From PoT sp049331405 (lineage in GTDB: Bacteria > Planctomycetota > Planctomycetia > Isosphaerales > Isosphaeraceae): a DNA stretch of 64,000 nt. Below, piece by piece: positions 24,704-33,714 of the stretch. Numbering within the stretch: the first letter of the stretch is position 1; the number at the start of each line of letters is the position of its first letter. The notes below the pieces were generated by a model. The model did no database searches and was not told the origin of the DNA. It was given only the letters and a program-made list of their open reading frames with translations. The DNA is taken from NCBI RefSeq assembly GCF_049331405.1, contig NZ_CP186274.1, positions 2,232,001-2,296,000 of the forward strand, in the 5' to 3' direction. The translations under genes and the position numbers were made by a program.

Positions 24704-27700
24704 ATGTCCGACCAAATCCGCGTCCTCGAGCTCCTGGAGGAGGCCATCACCTCCGGCAAGCCCGCCGAGGTCGTCTGCGCCGACACCCCCGAGTTGCTCC
24801 TCGAAGTCCAAAGCCGGCTGGCGAGGATGGCCCACGTCCGACAGAAGCTCGACTACCTCTTCCCCGAGCCCGGGGAATCCTCGGCGGCAAGGCCTGCGCC
24901 CCGGGCTTCCGGCCCCTTGCCGCACATCCCGGGGCACGAGGTGGAAGCCATCATAGGGCGGGGCGGCATGGGGGTCGTCTACAAGGCGAGGAACCTGCGG
25001 CTGAACCGGCCGGTCGCCGTGAAGATGCTCCTCGTCGGGGCCCACGCCGGGACGATGCAGCTCGCCCGCTTTCGGCGCGAAGCCAAGGCCATCGCCGCCC
25101 TGCGTCACCAGCATATCGTGCAGGTCTACGAGGTCGGGGATCTCGACGGGAACCCGTACTTCACGATGGAGCTGGTCGAGGGGGGTAACCTCGCGGATTA
25201 CCTGACGAGGATCCCCATCTCAGGCCGCCAGGCCGCCGCATTCCTGCTGCCGGTCGCGAGGGCCGTTCAGTTCGCCCACGAGACCGGCGTGATCCACCGC
25301 GACCTCAAGCCGGCCAATATCCTGCTCCAGGCCGGGGGGCCTTCGCGCGTGGCCAGGCGAGAGTCGCCCGAGCTCGACGCCTTGCTCGTCCCCAAGATCA
25401 CCGACTTCGGCCTCGCGAAACTCGAGACGCGAGCGGACGCGACCCTGGACTCGGTCACGTGGTCCGGCGCGATCCTGGGCACCCCCGCCTACGTGGCTCC
25501 CGAACTGGCGAGGGGGCAGGGGGGCGAGGTCGGGCCACCGGTCGACATCTACGCCCTCGGCGTGATCCTCTATGAGATGCTCACGGGCCGGCCTCCGTTC
25601 CAGGGGGAAGGGGCGGTCGAGACCCTGATGCAGGCGACCGAGCTCGATGCGGTCCCTCCCGCCCGGCTCGTGCCTCGCGTGCCGATCGACGTGCAGACGA
25701 TCTGCCTCAAGTGCCTGGAGAAGGATCCTCGCAAGCGCTACCCGTCCGCCGAGGCCCTCGCCGACGACCTCGAGCGTTTCCTCAACAACGAGCCGATCTG
25801 GGCGAGGCCCGGCGGACGCCTCGGCTTCGCCCTGCGCTGGGTGCGCCGCCACAAGGCCGTCTCGTCGGCCATGGCCGTGGCGGCCGCGATGTTCGCGATC
25901 CTCGTGATCGGCTCCATCGTCGCCGCGGTCCACTTCCGCAACCTCGGCGAGGAGCAGCGCAAGCTCGCCCTTGAGAAGGGGAAGCTCTTTTCCGAGAAGG
26001 AGGCCGAGCGCGTCAAGGCCGTGGCGGCCAGGCTGAGCGAGACCTTGCAGAGGGGCGTGGTCGAGAAGCAGAAGGAGATGCTTCGGCGGAACCTCTACAT
26101 CGCCGAGATGAACCTGGCGAGCCAGGCCATGACCTTCCCGAGCGGCCTCGGTCGCGTCGCCGAGCGACTGGCGGACTGGGAGCAGAACACGCCCGACCTC
26201 CGGGACAGGGAGTGGTACTACCTCAAGCGGCTCTGTCACCGCGACATCGCCACCTACCAGGGACATCACGATGGCGTCTTCCACGTGGCCTGGAGCCCCG
26301 ACGGCAAGCGATTCGCCACGGGGGGCGCCGATGGCCTGGTCGGGATCTGGGATGAGTCCGACACCGACAGCCCGAAATGGCTCCGGGGCCACGCGGGTGT
26401 CGTCGCCTCGGTCGCCTGGAGCCCCGACGGCACACGCCTGGCCACCGCCGGCTGGGATAGCAAGCTCAAGGTCTGGGACACGGTCGAGGGGCGGGATCTC
26501 TTCACGCTCAAAGGCCACGAAGGGGGCCTCCACGCCGTGGCCTGGAACGGGAACGGCACCCGGCTCGCGACCGGCAGCGAGGATCGGACGGTCCGGATCT
26601 GGGATGCCTCCCCCGGCGCCTCGCCGAGAACCCTCCGGGGACATCTCCAGAGCGTGGCGGGGGTCGCCTGGAGCCCCGACGGTAAGACCGTGGCCTCGGC
26701 CGGGCGAGACTCGATCATCCGACTCTGGGACGCCGACTCGGGGGACGAGTCCCGGGTCCTGGTCGGTCACAAAAACTGGGTCACGCGCGTTGCCTGGAAC
26801 GCCTCGGGCGATCGACTCGTGTCGGCCGGCAACGACAGCACCCTCAGGATCTGGGATCCGGGATCGGGCAAGCCGATCCTGGCCCTCCGCGCGCATCACC
26901 TGCCGATCCTGACCGTGGCCTGGAGCCCCGACGGCACCCGGCTGGTGACAGGGAGCGACGACCAGACCGTCAAGGTCTGGCGGGCCTCCGATGGCACCGA
27001 GGTGGCGAACCTCCGCGGGCATACGGCGAGCGTCACCTCCGCCGCATGGTCGCCCGACGGCACGCGCCTGATCACGTCGAGCCACGACAGGACCGTCAAG
27101 GTCTGGGACGGCAACACCTCGCCAGAAGTCATCGGCCTCCACGACCACGACGCCGACGTCCTCACCCTCTCATGGAGCCGGAGCGAGCGGCGTCGGCTCG
27201 CCTCCGCGAGCGCGGACGGCATGCTCAAGATCTGGGATCCCGCCCGAGGCGGCGAGCGGCCCACGCTCCGTGTCAACGATCAGCCCGTCGACGCCATCGA
27301 CTGGCACCCGGACGGGAATCGGCTCGCCTCCGCGAGTCGCGACGGAATTGTCAGGATCTGGGACGTCGACAAGGGGGTCGTCTCTGCCTCGCTCGCCAGG
27401 CACGACGGCGATATCTACGCGGTGCGCTGGAGCCCCGATGGAACCAAACTGGCATCGGCCGGTGTGGATCAAGCGATACGCATCTGGGACGTGGAGAGCG
27501 GCACGCTCCTCCACTCACTGACCGGGCACAACCACGTCGTCCACGGGCTCTGCTGGAGCCCCGACGGGAAACGCCTCGCGACCTGTTCCGGGGACCGGAG
27601 CGTGAGGGTCTGGGACGTCGACTCGGGGCGCGAGGCCTGGGCCATGCGCGAGCACGAGGCCGAGGTCATGTGTATCTCGTGGAGCCCCGATGGCCGCTGG

Positions 27701-28042
27701 CTGGTCTCCGGAGGCTGCGACCAGAGCATCAAGCTCACCGACGCCACCAAGGGCACCGCCGAGCGGACCTTCCGAGGTCACACGATGACCATCTATGCCC
27801 TGGGCTGGAACCCGTCGGGGACCCGCATCGCCTCAACCGGGAACGACCGCACCGTCAAGGTCTGGGACGTGGCCACGGGCAAGGAGACGATGACCCTCGC
27901 CAGCCACGCCGAGCGCGTCAACGCGCTCCAATGGAGCCCGGACGGCCACTCCATCGCCTCCGCCAGCAACGACAAGTCGATCCTGATCTACGACGCCTCG
28001 GCCGGCTACGCCCACAAGCGCCAACCTTTGGCCGGCCGGTAG
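24704..28042 (+). CDS. Membrane Ser/Thr protein kinase with 14 WD40 repeats
   Basis: 1112 residues. Kinase domain, about 80-360: glycine loop GRGGMG (85-90), VAVK with Lys107, HRDLKPAN with Asp200, DFG at 234-236, APE at 265-267. All catalytic residues are intact. One membrane helix lies at about 386-409 (MAVAAAMFAILVIGSIVAAV), then a coiled coil rich in E/K/R, then WD40 repeats from about 520 to the end. I count 14 by the H-x4-AWSPDG..L-A-S/T-G-x-D-x-T-x-WD pattern, enough for two seven-bladed propellers. The propellers are outside if the kinase is inside. Repeat 12 lacks the terminal Trp (KLTDA). It lies 67 bp after the ECF sigma factor gene, presumably co-transcribed. Confidence 0.95.
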   Translation: MSDQIRVLELLEEAITSGKPAEVVCADTPELLLEVQSRLARMAHVRQKLDYLFPEPGESSAARPAPRASGPLPHIPGHEVEAIIGRGGMGVVYKARNLRLNRPVAVKMLLVGAHAGTMQLARFRREAKAIAALRHQHIVQVYEVGDLDGNPYFTMELVEGGNLADYLTRIPISGRQAAAFLLPVARAVQFAHETGVIHRDLKPANILLQAGGPSRVARRESPELDALLVPKITDFGLAKLETRADATLDSVTWSGAILGTPAYVAPELARGQGGEVGPPVDIYALGVILYEMLTGRPPFQGEGAVETLMQATELDAVPPARLVPRVPIDVQTICLKCLEKDPRKRYPSAEALADDLERFLNNEPIWARPGGRLGFALRWVRRHKAVSSAMAVAAAMFAILVIGSIVAAVHFRNLGEEQRKLALEKGKLFSEKEAERVKAVAARLSETLQRGVVEKQKEMLRRNLYIAEMNLASQAMTFPSGLGRVAERLADWEQNTPDLRDREWYYLKRLCHRDIATYQGHHDGVFHVAWSPDGKRFATGGADGLVGIWDESDTDSPKWLRGHAGVVASVAWSPDGTRLATAGWDSKLKVWDTVEGRDLFTLKGHEGGLHAVAWNGNGTRLATGSEDRTVRIWDASPGASPRTLRGHLQSVAGVAWSPDGKTVASAGRDSIIRLWDADSGDESRVLVGHKNWVTRVAWNASGDRLVSAGNDSTLRIWDPGSGKPILALRAHHLPILTVAWSPDGTRLVTGSDDQTVKVWRASDGTEVANLRGHTASVTSAAWSPDGTRLITSSHDRTVKVWDGNTSPEVIGLHDHDADVLTLSWSRSERRRLASASADGMLKIWDPARGGERPTLRVNDQPVDAIDWHPDGNRLASASRDGIVRIWDVDKGVVSASLARHDGDIYAVRWSPDGTKLASAGVDQAIRIWDVESGTLLHSLTGHNHVVHGLCWSPDGKRLATCSGDRSVRVWDVDSGREAWAMREHEAEVMCISWSPDGRWLVSGGCDQSIKLTDATKGTAERTFRGHTMTIYALGWNPSGTRIASTGNDRTVKVWDVATGKETMTLASHAERVNALQWSPDGHSIASASNDKSILIYDASAGYAHKRQPLAGR

Positions 28043-29011
28043 ATATATCAGACTCCGCCAGTTTGCCTGGCGGCGGTAAGTCTCATCAGGTCATTCTCCT
28101 TTTTGGAGCCTCGGCGGGGCGACCGATGCCACATGTCGGACAGACTCACCACGGCCATTTCAGCAAGTGAATCTTCAAGCCCTATTACACGGCTCAGAAA
28201 GTAAGCCTCGGTTTACCGAGAGCTTACGTTTTGACGCAACGTTCAACTCAACCACCAGTTAAGTCCTCGCTTTGTCATTTCGATTGTGCGCAATCCCTTT
28301 CCCGAAAGCCCACAACCCGGAATCCCTGGACAAAGTGCATCAAAATGATCGATATTGTGACTATGACCTTGATTGCCACTTAGGAAATCGGAATAATCGA
28401 CTTTCGATCGTAGCCCATACCTCCCGTGACGGAGAAGGCCCGCGTGTATCGCTGAGGCCAATCCCACACCCTGGCTCTTTCGAGGTGGGCTCCTCGAGGA
28501 AAAGGGCGTCGAAAAGACGGACCCTCGATCGGATTCAAGTCGCCGACCCGGAAACGGGAGGCATGCACTTTTCGCAAACCTGAAGCGGCTGACCGAGACG
28601 CGCGGAGGCCCTCAGAGCTGTGGGATCCACCCATGTCCACCCGACGATGTTCGATCCGCACCGATCGAGCCTCCATCGGCTCTCGCCCCGCATCCTCACG
28701 GCCCTCGGCGTCGAACTCGATGCACGGATGTATAAGCATCGCACTGACTTCGGTCGACACGCCCCGCTCGTGTCCGATGCCGATGTCGTGTAAGGGCCTT
28801 GCCCCCCGCTGAGCCGGTCTTACCCAGCCAACTTCGTCTACGGCTCCGGCCGCTTGGTCCCGGCGCTCCCCTCGATCCTGGGGCGTCCAGGCCGAACGAC
28901 CCGGTCGAGCCGACTCAATCCATCTCGTCGGACAGTTTTGGCCCAGGGGTGGCGCAGGATCGAGCCCGACCCGGCTCGACCCGCCAGCCTTCAGATAAGG
29001 AAAGAGCGTCC
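28043..29011. other. 0.97-kb intergenic region, no gene called
   Basis: A weak 7-bp hairpin follows the kinase gene (28055-28073, CCGCCAG / CTGGCGG) with no T-run. The stretch 28180-28430 is AT-rich. A short frame at about 28646-28792 encodes MFDPHRSSLHRLSPRI and a further 30 residues with plausible composition, but I know no family for it. The promoter of the DUF1549/DUF1553 gene is expected near 28800-29000. Confidence 0.35.
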
Positions 29012-31627
29012 ATGTCGGCGAGTCCAAGACTACTGGTCACGAGTTTGATGTCCTTCGCCGTGCTCGGCGGGGTGGCCTTCAGCGAGACGGCGCCCCGAGA
29101 CGATGCGGCCGTCGAGTTCTTCGAAAGCAAGGTCCGACCGATCCTGGTCGGCAACTGCTACGCCTGCCACTCGGCCGACACGAAGCCCGCGGGCGGCCTG
29201 CGCGTCGACGACCGCAAGGGATTGCTCGAGGGGGGCGACACCGGCCCGGGCGTCGTGCCCCACGACCCGGAGAAGAGCCTGATCCTCCGGCGGATCAAGC
29301 AGGCCGACGCCAAGCGCCGGATGCCCCGAGAAGCCGAGGCCCTGAGCCCCGAGCAGGTGGCCATCCTGACCCAGTGGATCAAGGATGGAGCCGCCTGGCC
29401 CGCCGTGAAGGTGCCGGCCTCGCTCGGCAAGCCGAACCCCACGTACGATGCGCTCAAGAAGGAGCACTGGGCCTGGCAGCCGCTCCGCGACCCGAAGGCC
29501 CCGGCCGTCAAGGACGAGACCTGGGCTCGCGACGACATCGACCGGTTCCTCCTCGCCAGGCTCGAGTCGGAGAAGCTCGCACCGGTCGCCGACGCCGACA
29601 AGGTGACCCTGCTGCGCCGGGTGACCTTCGACCTGATCGGCCTGCCGCCGACCCCGGCCGAGATCGAAGCCTTCGTGGCGGATTCGAGCCCCGACGCCTT
29701 CACCAAGGTCGTCGACCGCCTGCTCGCCTCGTCACAGTTCGGCGAGCGTTGGGGTCGCCACTGGCTCGACGTCGCCCGCTACGGCGAGTCGACCGGCCCA
29801 TCGCGGAATATCCCGTATCCGTTCGCCTGGAAGTATCGCGATTACGTGATCAACTCGGTGAATGCCGACATCCCGTTCGATCGGTTCATCCTCGAGCAGG
29901 TCGCGGGCGACTTGCTCCCCTCGACGAGCAATGACGAACGCAACCGGCTCGTGACCGCGACCGGCTTCCTTGGGCTCGGCGTGAAGGACGTGAACCAGCG
30001 GTTCAAGGTCCGCTTCGTGATGGACAACGTCGACGAGCAGATCGACGTCGTGAGCCGATCCTTCCTCGGCCTCACCGTCAGTTGCGCCCGCTGCCACGAC
30101 CACAAGTTCGACCCGATCCCGACGACGGATTACTACGCCCTCGCCGGCATCTTCACCAGCACCGACAACCGCGCCGGGGTCAAGAACCGGATGGGCGGCG
30201 CGGGGCTCGACTACTATGTCCCCTCGATGCTCGTCACGCTCGCTGGCGAACTGGCCCCGCCCCCCGCGGATAAGGTCAAGGACCTCGAGGCGAAGGTCGC
30301 CGAGGCCAAGAAGGCCTGGGATGGAATCCGGGGTACCCCGGAGGGACTCGCCAAGGGGGCGAACGGCCAGCCCAAGCAGCGTCCATACCGGCTCAAATAT
30401 GAGCGGTTGCAGGCCGAATTTCTCGAGCTGACGGACCCCGCCGCTCGCGGCCACGCCGTCCACGGCGTCAGCGACTCCAAGGTCGTCGCCGACACCGAGG
30501 TCCGCCTCCGCGGCGAGGCCGAACGGCTCGGCCCGGTCGTCCCTCGCGGCTTCCTGACCGCCTTCGAGGTCAAGGACGCCCCGGCGGTCAACCCGCAGCA
30601 GAGCGGCCGACTCGAGCTGGCCCGCTGGCTCTCGAGCCCGAACAACCCGCTCGTCCCCAGGGTCGTCGCGAACCGGGTCTGGAAGCACCTCTTCGGCCAG
30701 GGGATCGTCTCAACCGTCGACAACTTCGGCGTGAACGGCGACCTGCCCTCGCATCCGGAACTGCTCGACCACCTCGCGAGCCGTCTCGTCCGCGAGAACT
30801 GGTCGCTCAAGCGGCTGGTCCGTGCGGTCGTCCTGACCCGGGCCTATCAGCTCTCGTCCTCGTCGACCCCGGCGCACGTCGCGGCCGACCCGGCCAATCA
30901 CCTGGTCTGGCGGCACGCCCCGCGTCGGCTCGACGCCGAAGAACTGCGTGACGCGATCCTGGCATCGTCGGGCAAGCTCGACCCGAACAAGCCGGCCAAG
31001 GCGGTCGTCCAGGACTTCAAGATGATCGAGATCCGGGACAACGGCCCGGAGGCCAAGCATGTCCGCGACCAGGCCGAGGCCAGCACGGCCCGCAGCGTGT
31101 ACCTGCCGCTCTTGCGAGGCATCACGCCGCAGTCGCTCGAGGCGTTCGACCCGGTCGACCAGACGCTCGTCTCCGGCCAGCGCGACGCCACGACGGTCCC
31201 CAGCCAGGCCCTCTTCCTGCTGAACTCGTCCTTCGTCCGCAAGTACTCCCTGGCGCTCGCCGAGAAGCTGCTGGCCGACGATTCGAGCGAGACGAATCGG
31301 GTCGCCGCGGCGTATCGCCTCGTGCTCGGCCGCGAGCCGGCCTCGGCTGAAGTCGCCCGCGCCGAGTCATTCCTCAGCACCATCGAGTCGGAGAACCGCG
31401 ACCTGATCGTGAAGCCGACGCCCGCATCGACCCCGGCGGTGACCGTCGCCGCGAACAAGTCCAAGGGCGTGCCCACCTCGGAGCAGCTCGCGAACCCCGA
31501 CGAGGCCGACCAGACCGGCGAGGCCGTCGTCGAGGAGGTCGTGCAGCCGAAGGACGCCCGATCGGCCGCCTGGCTGGCGTTCGTCCAGGCCCTCTACGGT
31601 TCCGCCGAATTCCGGTTCCTCCGCTGA
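29012..31627 (+). CDS. Secreted cytochrome PSCyt1-DUF1549-DUF1553 protein
   Basis: 871 residues with a signal peptide (LLVTSLMSFAVLGGVAFS). The N-terminal planctomycete cytochrome c domain has one heme motif CYACH (49-53). DUF1549 follows, with DIDRFLLARLESEKLAP, LLRRVTFDLIGLPPTPAEIEAF, GERWGRHWLDVARY and SRSFLGLTVSCARCHDHKFDP. The C-terminal DUF1553 shows RLELARWLSSPNNPLVPRVVANR, VDNFGVNGDLPSHPELLDHLA and a late RSAAWLAFVQALYGSAEFRFLR. The start was set at ATG 29012 after AAGGAAAG; the upstream open frame has no likeness. It forms a two-gene unit with the DUF1501 gene 38 bp downstream. The pair is amplified in planctomycetes and is thought to act on polysaccharides or other polymers, but its biochemistry is not established. 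Confidence 0.95.
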   Translation: MSASPRLLVTSLMSFAVLGGVAFSETAPRDDAAVEFFESKVRPILVGNCYACHSADTKPAGGLRVDDRKGLLEGGDTGPGVVPHDPEKSLILRRIKQADAKRRMPREAEALSPEQVAILTQWIKDGAAWPAVKVPASLGKPNPTYDALKKEHWAWQPLRDPKAPAVKDETWARDDIDRFLLARLESEKLAPVADADKVTLLRRVTFDLIGLPPTPAEIEAFVADSSPDAFTKVVDRLLASSQFGERWGRHWLDVARYGESTGPSRNIPYPFAWKYRDYVINSVNADIPFDRFILEQVAGDLLPSTSNDERNRLVTATGFLGLGVKDVNQRFKVRFVMDNVDEQIDVVSRSFLGLTVSCARCHDHKFDPIPTTDYYALAGIFTSTDNRAGVKNRMGGAGLDYYVPSMLVTLAGELAPPPADKVKDLEAKVAEAKKAWDGIRGTPEGLAKGANGQPKQRPYRLKYERLQAEFLELTDPAARGHAVHGVSDSKVVADTEVRLRGEAERLGPVVPRGFLTAFEVKDAPAVNPQQSGRLELARWLSSPNNPLVPRVVANRVWKHLFGQGIVSTVDNFGVNGDLPSHPELLDHLASRLVRENWSLKRLVRAVVLTRAYQLSSSSTPAHVAADPANHLVWRHAPRRLDAEELRDAILASSGKLDPNKPAKAVVQDFKMIEIRDNGPEAKHVRDQAEASTARSVYLPLLRGITPQSLEAFDPVDQTLVSGQRDATTVPSQALFLLNSSFVRKYSLALAEKLLADDSSETNRVAAAYRLVLGREPASAEVARAESFLSTIESENRDLIVKPTPASTPAVTVAANKSKGVPTSEQLANPDEADQTGEAVVEEVVQPKDARSAAWLAFVQALYGSAEFRFLR

Positions 31628-31665
31628 TCCATCCATACAAGATCATTCATTCCGAGGAGTCTACG

Positions 31666-33045
31666 ATGTCGGATCAATACTTGCCCGGCAACCCCCTCTC
31701 GCGGCGGCAGATCTTGCGATCGGCGGGGGCTGGATTCGGATACGTCGCCTTGCAGGGCATCCTGGGGCAGAACCTGGCCAAGGCTGCGAAGGTCTCGGAC
31801 GCGCCCCCGCTAGCCCCCAGGGCGCCTCACTTCCCGACGAAGGTCTCGCGGGTCATCTTCCTGTTCATGCAGGGGGCGATCTCGCAGGTGGACACGTTCG
31901 ACTACAAGCCGAAGCTCCAGGCCAACGGCGGCAAGGTCGGGCCGGGGGGCGGCACGCTGACCTCCTCCCTGTTCAAGTTCAAGCAGTACGGCGAGACCGG
32001 CTCGTGGTTCTCCGAACTGCTGCCGAACATGGCCACGCACGCCGACAAGCTCTGCTGGCTCCGCGGCCTGCACACCGACACCCCGGCCCACCCGCAGGCG
32101 GTCGTCCAGCTCCACACCGGCAGCGCCAACGCCGCTCTGACGCGGCCGAGCATGGGGGCCTGGCTGCTCTATGGCCTGGGGACTGAGAACCAGGACCTGC
32201 CCGGCTACATCACGATCAACCCGCCGCCCAACTTCGGCGGCGCCGTGAATTACGGCAGCGCGTTCCTGCCCGCCCACTACCAGGGGACTCGCATCAACGA
32301 CCAGGGATATTTCCCCAACCTGAAGGCGCAGGTCAGGTCGTCCCAGCAGCAGAAGCAGCTCGACCTGATCCAGTCGATGAACCGCGAGCTCGCCGGCACG
32401 CCCGGGGCGCCCGACCAGGTCGACGGCGTCATCGAGTCCTATGAGCTGGCCTTCCGCATGCAGGGGAAGGTCCCCGAACTCCTCGACATCTCCAAGGAGC
32501 CCCAGCGCGTCCAGGAGGCCTACGGCGTGAAGGCCGGGCCTCGCGGCTCGTTCGCCCGCCAATGCCTCATGGCCCGCCGCCTGAGCGAGGCGGGCGTCCG
32601 CTTCGTCGAGGTCTGCCAGCCCGGCTGGGACCACCACAACAACCTGCACCAGGGCCTGATCGACCGCTGTGCCGACATCGATCAGCCGGTCGCGGCCCTG
32701 CTCACCGACCTCGAGCAGCGCGGCCTGCTGGACGAGACGCTCGTCCTCTTCGGCAGCGAGTTCGGCCGCCAGCCGACCTCGCAAGGCGCCGACGGCCGCG
32801 ACCACAACATCACCGGCTACTCGATGTGGCTGACCGGCGCGGGGGTCAAGCAAGGCTACACGTACGGCGGCACCGACGAGTACGGCATCAAGGCCGAGGA
32901 AGGCCGGATGCACACCAACGACCTGCACGCGACCCTTCTCGCGTTGATGGGCCTGGATCACACCCAGCTCACCTACCCCTACGCCGGACGAGACTTCCGC
33001 CTCACCGACGTCGCCGGCAACCCGGTCCGCGAGATCTTCGCCTGA
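31666..33045 (+). CDS. DUF1501 protein with Tat-type signal
   Basis: 459 residues. The N-terminus has a twin-arginine signal (LSRRQILRSAGAGFGYVALQ). The body is the alkaline-phosphatase-like DUF1501 fold: VSRVIFLFMQGAISQVDTFDYKP, GLHTDTPAHPQAVVQLHTGS, SMGAWLLYGLGTENQDLPGY, LVLFGSEFGRQPTSQG and DGRDHNITGYSMWLTGAG, ending with RMHTNDLHATLLALMGLD. The metal and catalytic positions of the sulfatase/phosphatase relatives seem to be partly kept. It starts after GAGGAG, 38 bp from the DUF1553 gene, and is its usual partner. A hairpin terminator follows. Confidence 0.95.
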   Translation: MSDQYLPGNPLSRRQILRSAGAGFGYVALQGILGQNLAKAAKVSDAPPLAPRAPHFPTKVSRVIFLFMQGAISQVDTFDYKPKLQANGGKVGPGGGTLTSSLFKFKQYGETGSWFSELLPNMATHADKLCWLRGLHTDTPAHPQAVVQLHTGSANAALTRPSMGAWLLYGLGTENQDLPGYITINPPPNFGGAVNYGSAFLPAHYQGTRINDQGYFPNLKAQVRSSQQQKQLDLIQSMNRELAGTPGAPDQVDGVIESYELAFRMQGKVPELLDISKEPQRVQEAYGVKAGPRGSFARQCLMARRLSEAGVRFVEVCQPGWDHHNNLHQGLIDRCADIDQPVAALLTDLEQRGLLDETLVLFGSEFGRQPTSQGADGRDHNITGYSMWLTGAGVKQGYTYGGTDEYGIKAEEGRMHTNDLHATLLALMGLDHTQLTYPYAGRDFRLTDVAGNPVREIFA

Positions 33046-33079
33046 TTTCTGGTTAGGTGGATGAAGTTTGATGCGACTC

Positions 33080-33124
33080 GGCCGCCGGTCGATCGGAGGC
33101 ATCCCCTCCGATCGACCAGCGGCC
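33080..33124 (+). terminator. Bidirectional terminator between converging genes
   Basis: A long stem with GGCCGC, one mismatch, then GGTCGATCGGAGG paired with CCTCCGATCGACC and GCGGCC, around a 7-base loop. It sits between the DUF1501 stop (33045) and the end of the minus-strand membrane gene (33133). The T-tract is weak on the plus side (TTGCTGTTT). Confidence 0.75.
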
Positions 33125-33132
33125 TTGCTGTT

Positions 33133-33603
33133 TCAGGCCGAGGGTGGACGACGCGTGAGCCCTTTCCAGGGGATGAACGCGGCGATCAGACCTCCGAGGA
33201 TCGCCGCGACCAATTCCGGCAGGAAATACACGACCACCAGGAACAGATTCCAGTTGGCCTCGAGCGAGTCTTCCCACGAGGCCGCGACGTGCGCATACGC
33301 CAGGTTCGACACGAAATCCGTGTACAAGATCACGACTCGATTCCCCATCGAAGACGGCTGATATTCGCACCAAATCAGGTAGATGATGGACGCGACTCCC
33401 GCCGCTTCGAAGCCTGCCCAGAAACGTCGCCATCGCCCTCGGCTCTTGAGAAAGAGCCAGACGCCGACTTGGAGGAGGGCCATCAGGATGATCGCGCCGA
33501 TGAACATCTCGTGGAGGAAGAACGACCTCAACAAGCTGGCGTTCAGCCCGATGATGGCGATCATCACGAGGCCCTGTTTCAGCGGGAAGCGAAGCCCTCT
33601 CAT
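33133..33603 (-). CDS. Hypothetical integral membrane protein
   Basis: 156 residues with about four to five membrane helices (QGLVMIAIIGLNASLL; MFIGAIILMALLQVGVWLFL; AGFEAAGVASIIYLIW; LFLVVVYFLPELVAAILGGLIAAFI). I do not recognise the family. I chose ATG 33603 because GAGAGAGG lies nine bases upstream, whereas the in-frame GTG at 33612 directly abuts that site. It is separated from the large upstream minus-strand gene by a strong terminator, so it needs its own promoter or read-through. Confidence 0.75.
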   Translation of the reverse strand: MRGLRFPLKQGLVMIAIIGLNASLLRSFFLHEMFIGAIILMALLQVGVWLFLKSRGRWRRFWAGFEAAGVASIIYLIWCEYQPSSMGNRVVILYTDFVSNLAYAHVAASWEDSLEANWNLFLVVVYFLPELVAAILGGLIAAFIPWKGLTRRPPSA

Positions 33604-33626
33604 CCGCGTCACCCTCTCTCATAAAA

Positions 33627-33671
33627 ACAACTCCTGCCGAGGGACCTTTTCCGTCCCTCGGCAGGAGTTGT
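33627..33671 (-). terminator. Intrinsic terminator after the heme/GSDH/CehA fusion gene
   Basis: A perfect 18-bp stem (ACAACTCCTGCCGAGGGA with its complement) and a 9-base loop. On the minus strand it is followed by a T-run (TTGTTTTTAT). It ends the transcript of the gene at 33715-36930. Confidence 0.9.
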
Positions 33672-33714
33672 ATTCAACATCGAGACCTTTCGCGAGGCGG
33701 ATCTCACCGCGGCG

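Noticed and set aside
25220..27148. Minus-strand open frame of 642 codons over the kinase gene
   Set aside because: Antisense to the kinase and WD40 repeats; its apparent internal repeats simply mirror the WD40 coding repeats.
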